In this document: positions 13,704 to 27,200 of the stretch, piece by piece | How the letters are laid out: each line of letters starts with the position of its first letter | How positions within the stretch are numbered: position 1 is the stretch's first letter | NCBI RefSeq assembly: GCF_003254395.2 | Contig: NC_037638.1 | Location: 1,803,001 to 1,867,000 of the forward strand | Direction: 5' to 3' | From: Apis mellifera | Taxonomy: Eukaryota > Arthropoda > Insecta > Hymenoptera > Apidae | Length of the DNA: 64,000 nucleotides | Notes under the pieces: generated by a model | What the model saw: the letters and a program-made list of their open reading frames with translations, nothing else | Told to the model about the DNA's origin: nothing | Databases searched by the model: none | Made by a program: the position numbers and the translations under genes

Positions 13704-14536
13704 CTAACAATTTAATTTTTTTTTTGGTTTTCCAATACGTTTTTGAGCTTTCTCAATTCTTCTACGTTTTCTCATACTTTCTTTTTTATTTTTCTGACGT
13801 TCTAATTTTTGTTTTTTTTGAAATGCTTTACTTTTTTTCACTTGTTTTAATGCAGCTTTTTTTATTGCTTTCTTTAAATCTTTTCTATTGTCAATTTGTT
13901 TATTTTTTATATTTTCTTTTGAACTTTTAATTTGTTCTTTTTCCTTTATAGACATTCCTACAATTTCTTCATCATTTTCAGAATTTTTGTCAGTTTCTAT
14001 TCCCCTATCCCTTTCTGAATTATTAGTACCTTTATTTTCACCAATTAATGCATTTTTTTCTGCTAAATCATCAATATTTAATTCTAGTATACTAACAGTA
14101 TGTCCTTCTGTTTCATATTCTTGCTGAGACAATAATTGTTGAATTTCAGGAATATCACGATTTGACAATAACTTTTTGTAACGTTCTCGTGTCTGTAAAA
14201 ATAATTTATTATTGCATGAAAATCAAAATTTACACGTATGTATACTTTCCTCATGTTTAATTCTTTTTCTTTCTTCTTTTAATTGTTGTTGCAATTCTTC
14301 TTTAGCTTTTTGTTGTCTTTGTAATTTTCTTTTACGAAATCCTTTCAGAAATTCTCTATTATAAAAATATAAGATAAACACATCATTTATACATTTTAAT
14401 TCATAAATAAGATTAATGAAAAACTAATAAAAAGTAAAAATTACCGTCTTTTATTCTCATCAAATACAAGATTAATTTTTCTACGTTTTTTTGGTTGACT
14501 GGGCATTTTATTTACATTAAGTAATTTTGGTTGCAT
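13704..14536 (-). CDS. NOL12: Nucleolar protein 12 (NOL12 / Viriato family)
   Basis: Nucleolar RNA-binding protein needed for rRNA processing (human NOL12, fly viriato). Three exons on the minus strand, 14536-14445, 14355-14246 and 14185-13704, give 227 residues. The N-terminal core reads KINLVFDENKRREFLKGFRK followed by RKLQRQQKAKEE, the family signature, and leads into a charged coiled coil. A second conserved piece, HTVSILELNIDDL, resembles the human HTVTVTTISDLDL. The C-terminal half is very rich in Lys and Glu and ends in KKRRRIEKAQKRIGKPKKK, as expected for nucleolar targeting. At the exon 3 acceptor the first AG (14194-14193) would break the frame; the AG at 14187-14186 restores it, so that one is used here. 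The gene is convergent with NTHL1 and divergent from AGPS. Confidence 0.9.
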
Positions 14537-15836
14537 TTTTGTATCTAGCGCCGTATATACGTAAGTATTTTATTTATAGGTTATGTTGATAACCTATAAT
14601 TACTTCATATAGTTTTTTAGTTTTCCTATATAAAATAATATAAATGGTACAATGTATATTAATATAAATTATTTAAAAAAAAGAAATTCTTTAAATTCTA
14701 TTATTTTACTCATTATTTGAAAAAATGATCGTATAATAATGTTAAGTGTTAATATAAATCTTAAATTATACATATAATACTACTTTAATTTAATTTATTT
14801 TATTTATAAAAAAATAAGATGTGTTTAAAAGAAATGTATGGAATTTCTTAACTTGTAAAAAATGATATTTTTTGATCAAAAATAAAAAGTTAAATATAAA
14901 TATAAAATAATATAAAATAATATTTTCAAAACAAAACTTACCATGTGCTTCTGTTATATTTGATTGATATTTATATAATTTTTTATCATAAAATATATTA
15001 TTATAAAAAAGTTTTATCAAATATAATATTAAAATTTTAAACTATAAAAATAAATGCAAATGTGTACATTTATATTTATAAGACTGTTGAATTATATAAG
15101 AAAATTTTTTTTAAAGTTATGACAATTCATAAAAATATAACTCTTATTTTTATTTAAGTTGAAAAATAATTAAGAAAAAAGAAAAAATATATTTTTATTT
15201 GAAATAAAAATAAAAGTATTTTTCATTCAAAAAAATTTATTAAAATAAATAAATTAAGTGAATCAAGTTAATATCTAGATCAACTAACATTGTATTACTA
15301 TATTTAGGTTATAATTTAATTACATTAATATTTTTCTTATATTATTGAAATAAAAAATTCATAAATATTCTATAATATTTAAAATATCATTATTACATAG
15401 TTTGATTATATTTTTGATAATTATTTTTATTATAAATGAGTAATATGACAAATATAAGACTAACTATGAATTCTTTATATAGAATACCTAATTGCGCATG
15501 TGTAAGAAATCATTTTCATGAAAAGAATCCCTCATCTAGTAAGATGTAACATCAGAAAACATGTTGAATGTAGTGTGTTGATTTACTGCTAAGTGGAAAT
15601 TGTTCGTTATTTTTGCGAAGAATGCATCGAGTGTAAGTGATTGGTTCTTTTCACGAGATCAGTCGGTAGGTGGGTAGTCATAAGGCGGGGGCTCTATTGA
15701 TTTAAATTTGGTTTGCCGGTGCGCGTGTCAATACTTAACACAGTGCCGCGAAGAGCGCGCGCTCAAGCATCTACGGTTTTCTGGTCGTGTTGTGCGGATC
15801 GAAAGGTTAGGCCCTTCGTGGAGCAGTCAATAAGAT
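14537..15836. promoter_or_regulatory. Divergent NOL12 / AGPS promoter region
   Basis: About 1.3 kb separates the start codons of two divergent genes. Most of it is AT-rich, but 15535-15836 is clearly richer in GC and CpG (for example gccgcgaagagcgcgcgctc near 15742). It is probably the AGPS promoter and 5' untranslated region. A ggttagg motif lies at about 15804. Nothing coding was recognised. Confidence 0.55.
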
Positions 15837-17603
15837 ATGACGACTAATCAGAAAAATGAAACAAACGAAAATGTGAAGAATTTAAATGGACCCATCCGTT
15901 TCGAGAGTATTGTTCCAAAAGAAAGGTCAGTTTGTACCGGCAATTTCTAGTTTGTGTCAGTTCATATAAATTCCGGCGTGCGCTCTAGAAACAATATTGT
16001 AATAAATTGTCACATAAGAGTCACTATCTTAATAAATTAGTTACTGCCACGCCTTGAGTATTAGGTGACTCATCGACAGATGTTGCGAATATAAAGCACC
16101 CTTCGTATTCGAGCATGAAAGAGAAAGAAATCGATCGATAAAATTTGTCATTTGATGACAATTATGATTTCATGCTCAAATATCATAATTTATTTTTGCA
16201 ACAAATAACGAAAATGTCGGAATGGTTAACTTCTTTTATTATTTTTGTTATTAGATAGTATTTTTCCAACAAAATCTATTTACCGGGTACTTGCTATCTA
16301 GAGACTAATGCTGTTTCTACCGATTGGTTGCTCGATCAGTCACGTGGTGCAAAAAACGCGCGCGCTAAGAGTGTTACAAATCTTTCTTCGCACACTCTTT
16401 CATTTTTTTTTAAATAATTTAATTCTAAATGAGAATATATATTAAATAATCATATTGTTTTGAATTTTTAAAGACAAAAAATACTAAAATGGAATGGATG
16501 GGGATATAAGGATTCTGAATTTCGTGTGACCGAAAATAATGTTATTGAATTTACTGGTAATAGGTAAGTTTTATAAATATTTATATATTTATTTTTGATC
16601 GATATAATTTAGGAGATTTTAATATTAATATGTGATAAATGTTTTATATGTCTATATTTTGATTAAATATTTTATATTATGGAAAAATAAATAAATTTTA
16701 AATAAATTTAATAAAAAAATTTAAATAAATTTATTTATTTTTATATGTTATAATGAGTTAATGTTATAATAAATAAAATTTTAGAATAAATTATATATTT
16801 ATTATATGGATATTTTATTGTAATTAAAAAAGAAGTTATATAATATGAAAAACATTAATGATATACAAAATTGGAAAAAATACTATAATAATATAATATA
16901 AATATATATATATTATATATATGTATTTTATCTGTTGTCACATTAAAATTAAAATTAAAATTAAATTATTTCTTTTTTATTAAAAAACTTTTTGTAAAAA
17001 AATGAAAGTTGATATCGTTTTTTATATTAATATTAATATTATTTTTTTTATTTATATTTACATTGATATTGATACTATCATATTTTCAGATTTTATATTT
17101 TTTCATTTATGTATATAATGTATATATTTTATATTATTCATATATGATTTTAATAATTAATTAAAAAATAAATTTTTATTTTTTTTCTTATTATTAATTT
17201 AATTAATAAGAAATTTGAAGAGTACATATAAAATTAGAAATAATATAAAAACATAAAAAAGTATATAGCACATTTAATTTTCTTATAATTTCTCATCAGT
17301 TAAAGATAGATTAAAGTCCAACTACTATTTGCAGATTCATATTTACAGATTTTTATTGCATATCAAATAACGTTTATGTACATTATGTATTATTTATTTC
17401 TATTCCCTCTCAAATTTAATATTAAAATATAACTTCATACTTTCATATATAAATTTAAATAATACTTATTAATATTAAATATTATATAAATTAAAAAAAT
17501 TATATTTAATAAAATATTATTTATTTTTTGTTTTAATTTAATTATTATAATAATATATATATATTATTATATTACTATATTATATTATTAATCATATATA
17601 TAA

Positions 17604-17634
<31 letters not shown>

Positions 17635-20222
17635 ATGTATATAACAAATATTTTTTCGATTATCTAATTATAAAATAATCATTTGTTAAATTGTTTTTTT
17701 TCTTTTTTAAAATAATTTAATTTATTTATTAAAATGTAATGATTTGTAATTTTTTACAAGGATTTATATTATTTAAATAAATATAAATTATAGTTAAATA
17801 TATGATTATAATTTAAAACATAAAAATTAAGTTTATAAACCGATTAAGATAAATAGAATTCAATTAAAAATAATAAATTACAATCATTATCATAAATTTA
17901 AATGAACTATTTTATTTTTAATTTACTTAAAAATATACCTAGCTGAATATGAAAGTATTTGCTAAAGCATTTAATATTGAATTTGCGCCAGAATTAGTTT
18001 TTAGCATTTTTATGTTTAATTAATTTTGCTATTAATCCTTAACTTTTTGTAAGTAATAAGTCTAGATCGAGGATCGAGGAAAAATTATTAAATATTTCCG
18101 AAACGAGTTTTTATTTCTATTGAAAAAAAATTTTAAATATTTCATTTAATGATCATTTTTAAATTAAACTAAAAATTTTAATAAACATTTTAAATTCTTA
18201 AAATCTTTTTAGATGTTTTTAAAAACTGGAATAATAAATCAAACCCATTAAAAGATTTAAATTATCATATTTGAAATATATATGTTTATTGATATGCAAT
18301 TGATTATTATTGCTCATTAGAATTAATTTATTTATTATATATTATTAAATTAATTTATGTACTAATAAAATTATTAGTAAGTATTCTATAATTAAAAATG
18401 AAGATAGTTCAAATTTTGCTGAAATTTTGAAGATAATTCAAATCCCTAATAATTCTGAATTTAAATTTTTTAGCCTCTTGGTCTCTTCATTTTTGATTTG
18501 ATGTCAATAGAATTCATTGTATAACACGATAAAAAATTTATATATAAATAAATTAATAAAAAAAATTATAATATTAGAGTCTATTGCGCTATTTTAATTA
18601 ATGTGGATTTATGAGAATTCGTATTTTTGTCAATTTAATCCTATAAAATTCAAATTCATAATTCTAAGAAATAATTATAATTATTATTTTTTTTTTTAAA
18701 TTAAATTTAGAAATTTTAAAAATAAGTATTATTATAAGTATTAGAATCATGTTAAACCAAAATAAAGGAATAATTCGATATATTAAAATGAATAAAAATT
18801 TATACAAACTATAATATCCTCTTAAAACTTAAAGCTTATAAATAATTTAATATTTTTGATGAAGAGGCAATGATAAAATGAAAATTAAATTGCTTATAAT
18901 TTGAAAAATAAGTTTTAATTTTTGTATAATTTTATGTTTATTTTAATTTTTAGAATCATTTAATCATTAAATTTTCTTTTTTTTGTTCATTTACAATATT
19001 TTATATTAAAACTAACTACTATTACTCTCATTCATTATAATAATGACATAACTTGAACTTTGTAATAAATAAATTATTAATATAAAAAAAAAATATTTAT
19101 TATTCATATTTTTCATCAATAGAATCTAATGTATATTTATATATATTTATCTATGTCATATATTATCATAATATATTCTTAAGTTATTTTCTAAAGCCAA
19201 TTTTTTATTGATTGCACCAAATAAGATCAGAATTTTTATATACTGATATTTAATACTGATATATCTGGAATTTCTGCTACAAAAATTTATTTATTTATTA
19301 AAAGTTAAATTTAAATTAACATAACTATTATTAACAATAAATAAAATTAGAAATATATTTTTATTTGAATTTGATATTTATTGTAATATTTTTATCTACA
19401 TTGCAATTGATTGTTTATTCATCTCTATATATAATTATGAAATTTCTTTGTACGTAATTTCTTTTTATTTATTTATTTTTTTTTTTGCTACATTTTTTTT
19501 TATACAATTATACTTTATATTAAAATATATTTTACATTATATGCAATATTACAATGTATTAATATATTGTTATACATTCTGTCTCTAAAACTCTACCTCT
19601 TGTATTTATTCTATTATTTATCTTTTTAAAAAAACATTTTTAAAAGAATATCTCTTCCTATTTCTTTATTTCTTTCATTCAATGCATATATGCATCTACG
19701 ATATTCTTCAATACTATACCATCTCATTTACGCTACAAAGTCAACAATCTACATCATAATATCCATCGTAATATCCTCGATATAACTCGATATTCTCAAT
19801 CATAATATCGTCTTTTGTTCTTTCGGTATTCTCAAATAAAAAAATATCGATATTTCACAATATAATGGTATGGATGAATAATAATATATCACATATTCTA
19901 TTATATTAATGATTGAAAGCAATTTTTTGGAAAAAATTATGTTTATATTTATATTTTATTTTAATTTATTTTATTCAATATTGATTTATATATAAGCTGA
20001 AAAATTATTCATGTGAATTCAATCAATATTAATTGTTAAAAGATTATACTGTATATACTGTATATATTACATCAAGACATTCCTTCGAATAGACATGCAT
20101 ATAATGTACTATTACTAATAATAATATAAATACATTATATATATACATTATATAGTATATACATTATACATTAATCTATTATATACATTGTATACATTAA
20201 TCTAATCTAACCTAAGTTTCAT

Positions 20223-20258
<36 letters not shown>

Positions 20259-21187
20259 CATATACACATACATATATAAATTACATATATGCTATATTAT
20301 ATCATATTATCCAAGAAATCCCATTTTCTTCACTTTTATTTGCTTTGATCTTAAAAATATGATTAAATATATGTACCTGCCATTTTCTATTCAGTAAATT
20401 GATTCTAAGCTTAACAAACGTAGAACAAGCAAAGTCTAAAATAATTTTTCAATATTCTTTTTCGCATTGTATTTTATTCTTTATTTTACATTGAACATTG
20501 TACTTTGTTTTATATATTCAAGAAAATTTCTAATTCAAAATGATAATAAAAAAATCATTTTTCTTATAATTTAAATTGTAAATGTACTTTAATTAATCCA
20601 TGTATATGTAAATATATTCATAAATATATATATATTTAAATTTAACTAAAATATTATTAAAATAAAAAATTTTCATGAGTATTTTTTAAATCATATATAA
20701 TTATTCTATTTATTATTATTAAAAATATATTCGAATATCGATTTTAATATATATTTAATTTAATGTAATTATTATATTTTATTTGATTGCTATTATATTT
20801 TATTTAATTGCTATATTTTACAATTAATATTCAAAGGAATATTAGATTTTCTTGTTATTTAAATCGAGATTACATAAATGTCAAAAAAATAAGATGTGAA
20901 AAATAATTGTAAAAAAGAATCATATTACTAAAAATAATCGAATGGAATATTAATATTTTTATTAAAATTTATAAATCCTGGATAAATGCTATATGGTATA
21001 TCAATTCTAAAGACCCTTTTTTAGCCATGAAAATCTTGAATGATTTTAATTTCTTATTAATTAAAATAAAAAATAAAACTGATTCTTTATCAATGTTTAA
21101 ATAATAACATTACATTTTTCTTTTTAACATTAATAGAATTATATACTTTACATAAATACTGTGCAGCAAGCAGCAAGGCAACAGGCA

Positions 21188-21227
<40 letters not shown>

Positions 21228-24200
21228 TTTGACCAAATAGGATCTAAAATTTTAAATTCCCATTCTACTAGTTTCTAGATAGCTATCTATTTTGCTCTTG
21301 GCGCTGTTCGAAGACAGAACTGTGATCGCTTATACGCAAATTATGATCAGTAAAATGTAATATTATGATGTAATGCAAAATGATAAAGTATAATGTTACG
21401 TTAAAAAAAAAAAAAGGATAAGTCATCTTTTTGATACTCATATAACTACGATATAACGATTATCAATTAATTTATTGGCATGATAATATATGCATACATG
21501 TTAAAAAATTCATATTATTTTCTTTTAATTATTAATGATCTTAATTTAAAAACGTGATAAACATTCATGTTTTATTTCTTCTTTTAATTTTTTATATCAT
21601 TTTGACATAAAAAAGTAATATATATTAATATATGTTAATATATGTTAATATTAATATTTTTGAATGAATGAAAGAATTAATAATTTTTTAGAAAAATGAA
21701 TATATAAAAAACTAAAAAAGTTGAAGTCTGAAGACAGAAAAAATTTAACGTTAAAATTAAAAACCGGAAAGACATATTATGATCAATATCCTTTCAATAA
21801 TTGTAATATAATTATAAAATAATTGTAATAATTGATTAATAATATATATGAAAATATTATATTCATGAAAAATAAGTTTGATAAGATATACTTAAACAAA
21901 TCCATGCATAATATTTTAATATGATAAAAATTTTCTTTTTAAAATTTACATTTGTTACATGAATTAACAATTACGAAAGAAATAATTATGAAATTTAAAA
22001 AATAAAATTTCTTTGTAATTATTAGATTAAATCTTTTGATTTAAAAAATTTTATTATCGTTAAATATCATTTAATAATATATTATTGTTTAATATTATTT
22101 ACAGTTTTATTATATCAGTAACAAGTAAGAATATTTACAGATAAAAAAATAATTATGAAATTTAAAAAATAAAATTTCTTTGTAATTATTAGATTAAATC
22201 TTTTGATTTAAAAAGTTTTATTATTGTTAAATATTATTTAATAATATATTATTGTTTAATATTATTTACAGATAAAAAAATAATTATGAAATTTAAAAAT
22301 AAAATTTCTTTGTAATTATTAGATTAAATCTTTTGTTTTAAAAAATTTATTACTGTTAAATATTATTTAATAATATATTATTGTTTAATATCATTTACAG
22401 TTTTATTATATCAGTAACAAGTAAAAATATTTACAGATATCCCATTGGTAACACGAAACTTCCATATTTTACAAAATGGGTACAAACAACATTCGGTATA
22501 GATTTGTCCGAGAAACGGGAATCACAATCTATACCAACAAATCTACCAGAGTCGAACATTTCGCCGGAACAATTGGAAGCAATTGAAGAACTAAAAATTG
22601 AATATTCCTTAAAAGGTATCGATCGATTGATCAGGGCGCACGGGCACACACTTCGGGAAATATATCTCCTCAAGCATGGATCGCTTGATCGAATACCGGA
22701 TGTTGTACTCTGGCCGAGTGAGTAATTTACAATTAATCTTTGTTATTCGTTTGTTTGCCTTATCATCTTGAAGCGATTCTTTTATATTTTTAAATGCAAT
22801 ATGAAGAAATAAGAAAAGACAAATTAATACGTGTCAGTAGATGGATGGAGAGAAAAAATTTTGTGAAATTAAAGGAAATTAATTTCAATTTAATTAGAAA
22901 AATTAAATTCAATTTTCCATAGATGGAATTCAAGCAATGTTATTTCAATATTTTGAAATAAAACTTGTAAACCTACATTCTATTCTTAGTTTATTTCCAT
23001 CTTGGTGGTATACTTTTCTATGATATCAACAAAAAATCCATTATTATTTTACATTCTTGTTATAATTATTATAACTTTTTTAATTTATATATATCATTTT
23101 TTTTTTATTTTTAGAATTGTAGATATGTTGATAAATTTTTGTGGAAAAAACTTAAAATATCTTTTGCTTTAATATTAAATATTTTTTATTTTCTTATTTT
23201 GTTTCTTTTAAGAATGATGTATATTTACTAATTCTATTTTGTGCAACATGTATTTAATTAATAATTAAGAGAAAATAAAACATGTCTTAATTTTTATAAA
23301 ATTACAAAATAATAATAAACATGTAATAGTTTGTAATTATTTTTACATATAGTTTTAGTATCAGTTAAAATTTATCAATAAGAAATTTTTTTTTAAATTC
23401 GATTTAAAAAGTTATTCATTTAAAATTTTAAAAATATCAGGTGCATATTTTAATATCTATAGTTATTTACAATATCATTATTTAAATATCTGGAAACTAG
23501 ATAAGTTCTCAAACCTTGACTTATATTATTAACTTTGTAACAGCCAATGTAAAATGTAAAATACGTTTCTATTTATAATATGAATTGATAATTTAAACAC
23601 GAATAAGTAATATTAATATTAAATGCAAATAATATAATGAAAATGTTTATATAATCTTTCGTTTCAAATATATTTTTTTAATTATTATACATTGTACATC
23701 ATTTACATCATTTTTATATAAAATTACGTTTTTGTTATCTTGTATAAAAATTTTTTTTTTATTGAATTAGAAAATTATATTTTATTTAAAATAATAAAAA
23801 ATTTACTATTCTTATTAATAAATGATTTATTTTTATATAATTCTAGTTTTAGTTGATTTATTTAGCTTAAAAGCATCGAAATAAAAAAATAAAAAAAGAA
23901 AAAAAAATTACATACAATACATACTTAATATTCGTTATGAAAAGAAGCCACAATTGCTTGTCTAAAGGATGTCATTATGCCGTTGAAAAATCAATGTCTT
24001 GGTAATAAGTATTCATAGATGCACACAATCTTAACACAATCATTCGCGTCTAATAATGTTTAAATGAATTAATGTAAAAATGATTTTCAAGTCTTTTCTA
24101 GATTTTTATTAAATTTAAATAATTGCAATATAATTGCAATAATATTGTTGGGTAAATAATAGAATTATTCAAGAAACGTAAGATTAATTATAATTTTTTA

Positions 24201-27200
24201 ATTTGAGAACATGTATAATAAAAGTAAAAAACTTTATTAAAAGTACATTATAATTTAAATTAATTTTGAAGAAAATAGAAAAATTTAAAAACTTTTCTAA
24301 TAAATTAAAAAATGTTTTCTACATAATATTTGCCTAATTTTTTCTTCCATTTTAATCTATTGAAGTATTGATGAAATAGATTTTTAATATGATAAAACAA
24401 AAATGCAATAAAAATTAATACATTTCATCGATTTATGATTTATTTTGAATATATTTTATAATGAAATTCACAAGATTGAGAAAAATGTTAAATAAAACAA
24501 CAAATTTTAGGATATACTTTAATATTTTTATAGTCGAGATTTACTATCCTATGAAAATTGTAAAAGCATAGTTATTTCATTTAAATAAATAAAATTGACT
24601 TTTATTATGTAAATTATTTTTATGCTATAAAAAAAAATTGTTACTTTAATATTTTTATAGTCGAGATTTATTATCCTATGAAAATTGTAAAAGCATAGTT
24701 ATTTCATTTAAATAAATAAAATTGACTTTTATTACGTAAATTATTTTTATGCTATAAAAAAAATTGTTATATTACTTTACACTTTGTATAACATTACTAT
24801 TTATATATTTTTTATACATTTATATTATGTATTTCTTTATATTTTTAAATAACATTATTATTTGAAATAATCAAATATTTTAAAAGAAAAATTTTAAAAT
24901 TGATAGGATATTTTTTTATATATATATATAAATATTTTATGATATTTCTTTGTTGTTATTTTATATTTTATAATAATATTAATTGAAATGATTATAATAT
25001 ATTAATAATTCTTATAATGAATATTAAATTCTAATGACATAATATTAAATTTTAATCACATAATTTATATGTATACCATTTACCATATTTACATACATAT
25101 TTAAATTAATTTCCTGTATTTTCAATCAAATATAATTTCAAACTTATTTATATACAAATATTTAAATATATATATATTATATAATATATATTTAAATATA
25201 TATATTATATCTAATGTAAAAAAATATAATTACTTATTATATTTATTATAATTTAATATTATTTTTTCTTCAAATAGAAATTTTTTTCGCGTGAAAAATA
25301 AATATTTATAATCATCGTAAAAAGCAAATTATGATAACATATCAAATTAGGATAACATATCTTAAAAGTAATAATCTACTAATAAGTTTACAAAAAAAAA
25401 AAAAAATTAAAAATTAAATTAAAGTAGCATGTTTGTTACATTATTTTATATAAAAATATAAATTTCATTTATTATTTGCAAAAAATTATTTTTCACGTAA
25501 CTAGGAAGTAATTAATTATGTATTTTTCAATTTTTTTTTTGTTTTTACGTTTTAAAAATGTTCAATGTGATAATTTTTTTTATGTAAATTTATTCAATGA
25601 ATTATAATGAATTTTTACTATTTGAGTAATATTTAATACTATTATTTGCATTATGTATGATTAAAAATATATACATTCTACTAATTCACGATAAAAAATT
25701 ATTTAAATGTTTCAAAATTGATACGATTTATTTTTAAAAATAATCAATTTACGACAAAATAAATACCTAATTAATGTTAATCTATTCACAGATATAAAAA
25801 TTAATTGATTAAAATTTGATTTTTCGAGAATATATATATGTATATATATTTGCATTTCTAGAATGCCATGATGACGTCGTAAAAATAATTAAATTGTGTG
25901 CTCAATACGGATTGGTCTGTATTCCATTTGGCGGTGGAACAAGTGTAAGCGGTGCTTCTTCTTGTCCGGTAAATGAACGACGAACAATAATATCTCTGGA
26001 TACATCACAAATGAATAGCATATTATGGATAGACAGGGAAAATTTAATTGCCTGTTGTGAAGCTGGTATTATCGGTCAAGACCTTGAGAAACAACTTCGA
26101 TTACATGGTTTAACTTCTGGTCACGAACCTGATTCCTACGAATTTTCTAGGTATGCGATATTCTATTATAATGAAAAAAAAATTTATTTTTCTTCTTTCT
26201 TTCATTTTTATGTAAAAAATAAATCAAAATTTTAGTAAATATTAAAAAATAAGTTTTTTATTTAGTTGCATAAAATAGAAAGGTGCGAATAAATGAAGGT
26301 GTCGATGATATTAAATATTATAAAACTATCAAATGATAAAAATAAATAATATTTTCTTTAGAAATAGATAAAAATACTTCGCATTTTATTTTCACTTAAA
26401 AAACTAAACATTACATTATAGTAAAATGATAAGTGTTTCATTAATACAATCCTATATATATATAAAATAGTCAAATATTATATATTATTTATGCAATTAC
26501 AAGGATATTAGCCATATGATCGATTATATTTTTTGAAAGAACAGTTTAGGTGGATGGGTTGCGACGAGGGCAAGTGGTATGAAAAAGAATCGATATGGGA
26601 ACATTGAAGACCTAGTTGTACGAGTGCGAATGGTCACCGGTAGAACGGAAGATCCAGAAATAACACTAGAAAGAGGTATATTAGTACCAAGAGCTTCTTG
26701 TGGTCCTGATTTTGACCATATGATTCTTGGTAGCGAAGGAACTTTGGGCATCATTACAGAAGTGGTGATAAAAGTCAGATCATTGCCAAAAGTAATCAAA
26801 TATGGTAGCATAGTTTTTCCACATTTTCAAGCCGGTGTATCAGCGTTGCGTCAGGTAAATGTTTACTTAATATTTATTTATTGTAATATTTAACATATAA
26901 ATGTGTTTTTGATGATTCTATTGTGATTACTTTTTAATAAAAAGTTTAATAAAAATTCTTAATTATTTAAAAAATTAAAAAATTTGATTATTATAAACAT
27001 TTAATATTTTAAAACTAATTTAACTTTATTTCTTATAAAATTTATCATTATTATTTTATATTTTTATGAATCAGGTAGCTAAGGCAAGATGTCAACCTGC
27101 TAGTATACGATTGATGGACAATGAACAATTCCAATTCGGTCAAATGTTGCGACCTGAATCTAATTGGCCTGGTTTAATTCTACAAGGATTAAAAGAAGTT

